A DNA stretch of 34,880 bases, from contig JAIPDR010000013.1 of the NCBI GenBank assembly GCA_021737615.1, positions 1-34,880 of the forward strand. Direction: 5' to 3'. A model generated the notes under the pieces. The model worked only from the letters and a program-made list of their open reading frames with translations, had not been told where the DNA came from and searched no databases. This document shows, in pieces, positions 32,665 to 34,880 of this stretch (position 1 is the first letter of the stretch; the number at the start of each line of letters is the position of its first letter). This DNA is from Desulfohalobiaceae bacterium. GTDB taxonomy: Bacteria; Desulfobacterota; Desulfovibrionia; Desulfovibrionales; Desulfothermaceae. A program made the translations under genes and the position numbers.

Positions 32665-33588
32665 CTATCCCCCAAACAGACCCAAGGCCTTCCAGAGAGG
32701 CAGAGTCTTGTCCCTCCAGACCGGCAGGGTTTCTTTCTGGAGGTGAGCGATGTTGTCCCTTGGTTTGTCCAGGGTCTGTTCATTTGTTTTCAACTTCAGA
32801 TTCCTGGCGGACAGACCCTGCCAGACCTGTCGGCTGATCTCCTTTGACTGTTGGTCGGTGTAACCATCTCTGACCGCAGCCAGTATCAGAAAATCAGTCA
32901 GCGAGGCCACCTTGGCGCTGCCGATCAGGGGAGCAGCCAGAAAGCCGGACTGATTGCTATAGACGCTCTGTTCGGCCAAGACGCGGTTCAAACGTCTGGA
33001 CGGCTCCGGGTCGTTGTCCGTCAGGACCGGATGCATCCAGCCCGCATGGATCATGACCATGGCCAGCTCGATGACCTGTCTGGAGGACACGTTCAGTTCC
33101 TGCCGAAGCTCTCGAATACTCTTCTGGGTTTTGTAGCTGTTGTAGACAAGTCCCCCGGAGGCCAGATAGTTGCGGACGATGTGCCTGAGATGTTTCCTGT
33201 TGGCTTCACTCACCCAGGTGTATATGCCGTGGAGCACGATGTACTGACATTCAGGAAGATCCAGCCGTCCCTCGGCCACTTCCTCAAAACTGGCCTCAAT
33301 AAAGCGGATATTGTCCAGTTCCGCTTCCCGCACCAGCCGCTTGGCCTCATGAATATGGGCCGGATTGAAGTCCACGGCATAGAAGTTCCCCTTGGGATTG
33401 GCCGCGGCCAGGATCAGACTGCTGAGTCCCCGCCCGCAGCCCAGTTCCAGGTAATTGAAATCAGACCTGTCCGGAGGCACGTATCCGTGAATGAGTGCGC
33501 ATAAATTCAAATAAGACGGCGCCAGCTCCTTGTAGAAGCCGGCGGTGTATTCGATATCCGAGACATACCCATCGGTCCAGTCACTCAT
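32665..33588 (-). CDS. Class I SAM methyltransferase with regulatory-type C-terminus, internally short
   Basis: 307 residues. The N-terminus is a typical methyltransferase of the kind fused to a methyltransferase regulatory domain: GYVSDIEYTAGFYKELAPSY, motif I YLELGCGRGLSS (46-57), AVDFNPAHIHEAKRL, LHGIYTWVSEANR and GGLVYNSY. The C-terminus (VIELAMVMIHAGWMHPVL, LAAPLIGSAKVASLTDFLIL, LPLWKALGLFGG) matches the end of the same family. Family members are usually near 500 residues; here about 150-200 residues between residues 155 and 170 seem to be missing in frame. It may methylate sugars or a carrier; the substrate is unknown. GGAG precedes the ATG. Whether the short form is active cannot be told. 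Confidence 0.8.
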   Translation of the reverse strand: MSDWTDGYVSDIEYTAGFYKELAPSYLNLCALIHGYVPPDRSDFNYLELGCGRGLSSLILAAANPKGNFYAVDFNPAHIHEAKRLVREAELDNIRFIEASFEEVAEGRLDLPECQYIVLHGIYTWVSEANRKHLRHIVRNYLASGGLVYNSYKTQKSIRELRQELNVSSRQVIELAMVMIHAGWMHPVLTDNDPEPSRRLNRVLAEQSVYSNQSGFLAAPLIGSAKVASLTDFLILAAVRDGYTDQQSKEISRQVWQGLSARNLKLKTNEQTLDKPRDNIAHLQKETLPVWRDKTLPLWKALGLFGG

Positions 33589-33626
33589 ATGATGCTCCGG
33601 GTTTTCCTGAATACTGAGTCATAGCC

Positions 33627-33779
33627 TTACTCGACTTTTTCGACATACAGGATGAGGCCTCCCTGCCTTCCACTTCGGCCGGTATGAAAGGTTACCACCT
33701 GTATCCCTCTGGAACGGAGGAAACGAGCCATTGCCCTTTTTGATTCACAAATTGACAAACGGAAACCGCGATCGATCAT
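33627..33779 (-). CDS. Small 50-residue frame, possible gene remnant
   Basis: An ATG at 33779 opens a 50-codon frame: MIDRGFRLSICESKRAMARF.., then GIQVVTFHTGRSGRQGG and ILYVEKVE before TAA. The composition and alternating strand/helix pattern look more coding than chance, but there is no ribosome site and I recognise no family. It ends 38 bases before the methyltransferase start. It may be the C-terminus of a lost gene. Confidence 0.3.
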   Translation of the reverse strand: MIDRGFRLSICESKRAMARFLRSRGIQVVTFHTGRSGRQGGLILYVEKVE

Positions 33780-34010
33780 AGGGCATCTTTACCCGGATGA
33801 CAAGACAGCAGAGAAGCTCTGCAATCCGGGCAATCAAACGGAGACCATTGTTCCCCGGGCCCATCTCCTGGAAAACCCCTCTCTTCCCAGTGCAACTTCA
33901 TGTTCCCGAGGTCTACCGCGCAGGCCTTATCTTTTAGTGCCTTACGCGTAACTCTGTGCCATGAAAAACAAGAAATTCTGTTAACCTAAGCCATCACGAT
34001 CTTGAAGCAA

Positions 34011-34180
34011 ATCACAAATATCAAATCCCAAATAACAAATAAATTCCAATACTCAAATTCCAAAAAAGGCAAAAAAAAAGAACAGAGCGAGCCGAACGTG
34101 CTTGTTGCTTATTCTGTGTTTGGAATTTGTCATTTGAGATATATTTGTGATTTGGTGCTTGGGATTTGGAATTTCATGTT
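34011..34180. repeat. AT-rich heptamer fold-back element
   Basis: The left arm (34011-34066) is a run of 7-base units such as CAAATAT, CAAATCC, CAAATAA and CAAATTC. The right arm (34115-34180) is their inverted counterpart (GGAATTT, GTCATTT, GTGATTT, GGGATTT, GGAATTT). About 48 bases separate the arms. The sequence is unrelated to the GC-rich elements but the design is alike: degenerate heptamers arranged as a long inverted pair. The rest of 33780-34531 holds no supported gene. Confidence 0.75.
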
Positions 34181-34531
34181 CTATTCAATTTGGGTTGCGA
34201 AGCCAGCTTTGGTATCTTCTGACTCTGCCAGTCGTGCCTACCTGTCCTCTGGCACGCTAAATGAGAGCAGAATTTTTGAACGGGATTTCGGGGTGTTCAT
34301 CCGATTATACTTTGTAAAAATTGAAGGTATTGGAAAAAATGCGGGTATGATTGGGACTGAAACTGATCAGCGCCTCATGGTCGATTGTCCTTCAGGCCAA
34401 CACTGACCTGTGAGCATAATCCACTTTCGGTATCAAGAGGCGGGGTAAGCGGAATATCATACGGGTTTATGATTCACTCTCGCAACATAACTCAACTCAA
34501 ATAATGTCTCCCTAACTCATCATATATCAGC

Positions 34532-34822
34532 TCAAGGGAAGTACCGATAAATATCCTTGCGATGCAGCACCCTGTTAAAGACCCACTTGTCTTCTACAAT
34601 AGAAATCCCCAGCCGATAATCTGAATAACGCAACCGGTAGTAGGCATTATAACCTTTCAACTTTTTCAAACCGGAGATTTGCTGAATATCATCTGCTTCA
34701 GGCAGATCAACAAAAACAATCTCCTGCACACGTTGTTTGACAGGACCTGTGCAATTGGAATTTGAGCACTTTTTCTGTAACCCCCTAAAAAAGTTCTTGA
34801 CATTGGATTTGACCCGTGTCAT
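34532..34822 (-). CDS. RelE/ParE-type toxin-like protein
   Basis: From the ATG at 34822 the product is 96 residues. The C-terminal two-thirds fit the RelE/ParE mRNA-interferase or gyrase-inhibitor fold: VQEIVFVDLPEADDIQQISG, LKKLKGYNAYYRLRYSDYRL, and the family ending RVLHRKDIYRYFP. The N-terminus (KNFFRGLQKK) matches the usual first helix, followed by an unusual Cys-containing insertion (CSNSNCTGP). No ribosome site is clear, and the frame remains open upstream to a TTG at 34867. The cognate antitoxin is not seen on the same strand inside the window; the gene downstream of 34868 is on the other strand. It may be an orphan or degraded toxin. Confidence 0.78.
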   Translation of the reverse strand: MTRVKSNVKNFFRGLQKKCSNSNCTGPVKQRVQEIVFVDLPEADDIQQISGLKKLKGYNAYYRLRYSDYRLGISIVEDKWVFNRVLHRKDIYRYFP

Positions 34823-34838
34823 GCTTTGGCAGTTTACT
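34810..34838 (+). promoter_or_regulatory. Possible promoter of the gene leaving the right edge
   Basis: TTGACC (34810-34815) and TTTACT (34833-34838) are 17 bases apart and lie just upstream of a strong ribosome site. A second candidate -35, TTGACA, is at 34797-34802 but lacks a good -10. The segment overlaps the toxin start on the opposite strand. Confidence 0.35.
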
Positions 34839-34867
34839 AAAAGACCTTGAAAAAAGGAGGCTGCCAA

Positions 34868-34880
34868 ATGAGTTACAAAA
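34868..34880 (+). CDS. First codons of a gene running off the right edge
   Basis: An excellent ribosome site AAGGAGG (34854-34860), seven bases, then ATG AGT TAC AAA (MSYK) open a plus-strand frame that leaves the window. The product cannot be identified from four codons. It is divergent from the RelE/ParE-like gene with 45 bases between the starts. Confidence 0.55.

Noticed and set aside
34002-34406. 134-codon plus-strand open frame
   Set aside because: It starts inside the AT-rich heptamer fold-back, has no ribosome site and no coding character.

Overview
The window looks like a surface-glycan and protein-export locus from a moderately GC-rich Gram-negative bacterium. A sulfate-reducing Desulfobacterota / Desulfovibrionales-type organism is my best guess. 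That guess rests on overall gene style, the mix of PrtD-type secretion genes with giant multidomain glycosyltransferases, and the many intergenic repeats; no phylogenetic marker gene is present, so it stays an inference.

Left part (1-7.3 kb): the edge of an unrecognised minus-strand gene, a conserved secreted protein of unknown function, then a plus-strand type I secretion set made of two adjacent but different PrtD-like ABC half-transporters and a HlyD-like periplasmic adaptor. No TolC-like outer-membrane gene is visible. Middle part (7.5-22.8 kb): five minus-strand genes. They are a GT2+GT4 fusion with WY..YPDV repeats, a 1474-residue sulfotransferase / coiled-coil / repeat protein, a GT4 enzyme translationally coupled to a GT2 protein, and a TPR+GT2 protein. 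At 22.9-25.3 kb lies a short, very acidic, cysteine-free DUF4214 protein with no Sec signal, the best candidate cargo for the type I exporter. It has its own promoter and a strong terminator, and is divergent from a SapC-family gene (a family first linked to S-layer loci).

Right part (25.3-34.9 kb): a decayed junction with C-terminal remnants of a gmd and a CapD/WbpM-like gene and an antitoxin whose toxin partner is cut after six codons. After these come an 1106-residue DUF4214 + methyltransferase + double GT4 protein, an intact GDP-mannose 4,6-dehydratase (gmd), a 5'-truncated trypsin/Calx-beta protein, a methyltransferase that looks internally shortened, a RelE/ParE-like toxin, and the first codons of a gene leaving the window.

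Working model (inference): the DUF4214 protein is a surface protein that is glycosylated, possibly sulfated or methylated, by the large transferases, supplied partly with GDP-sugars by Gmd, and exported by the type I system.

The most unusual structural signal is a family of long fold-back intergenic elements: seven complete copies plus one half copy and one scrap between 1.4 and 20.3 kb. Each is bounded by an inverted 'AACCGCCCGCTCGC' arm and contains nested hairpin modules. They occur in both orientations, punctuate almost every transcription unit, and are often accompanied by GTGAACC heptamer and CTGTGTCAATCTGTGG repeats. A fold-back with unrelated sequence but the same design lies near 34.1 kb.
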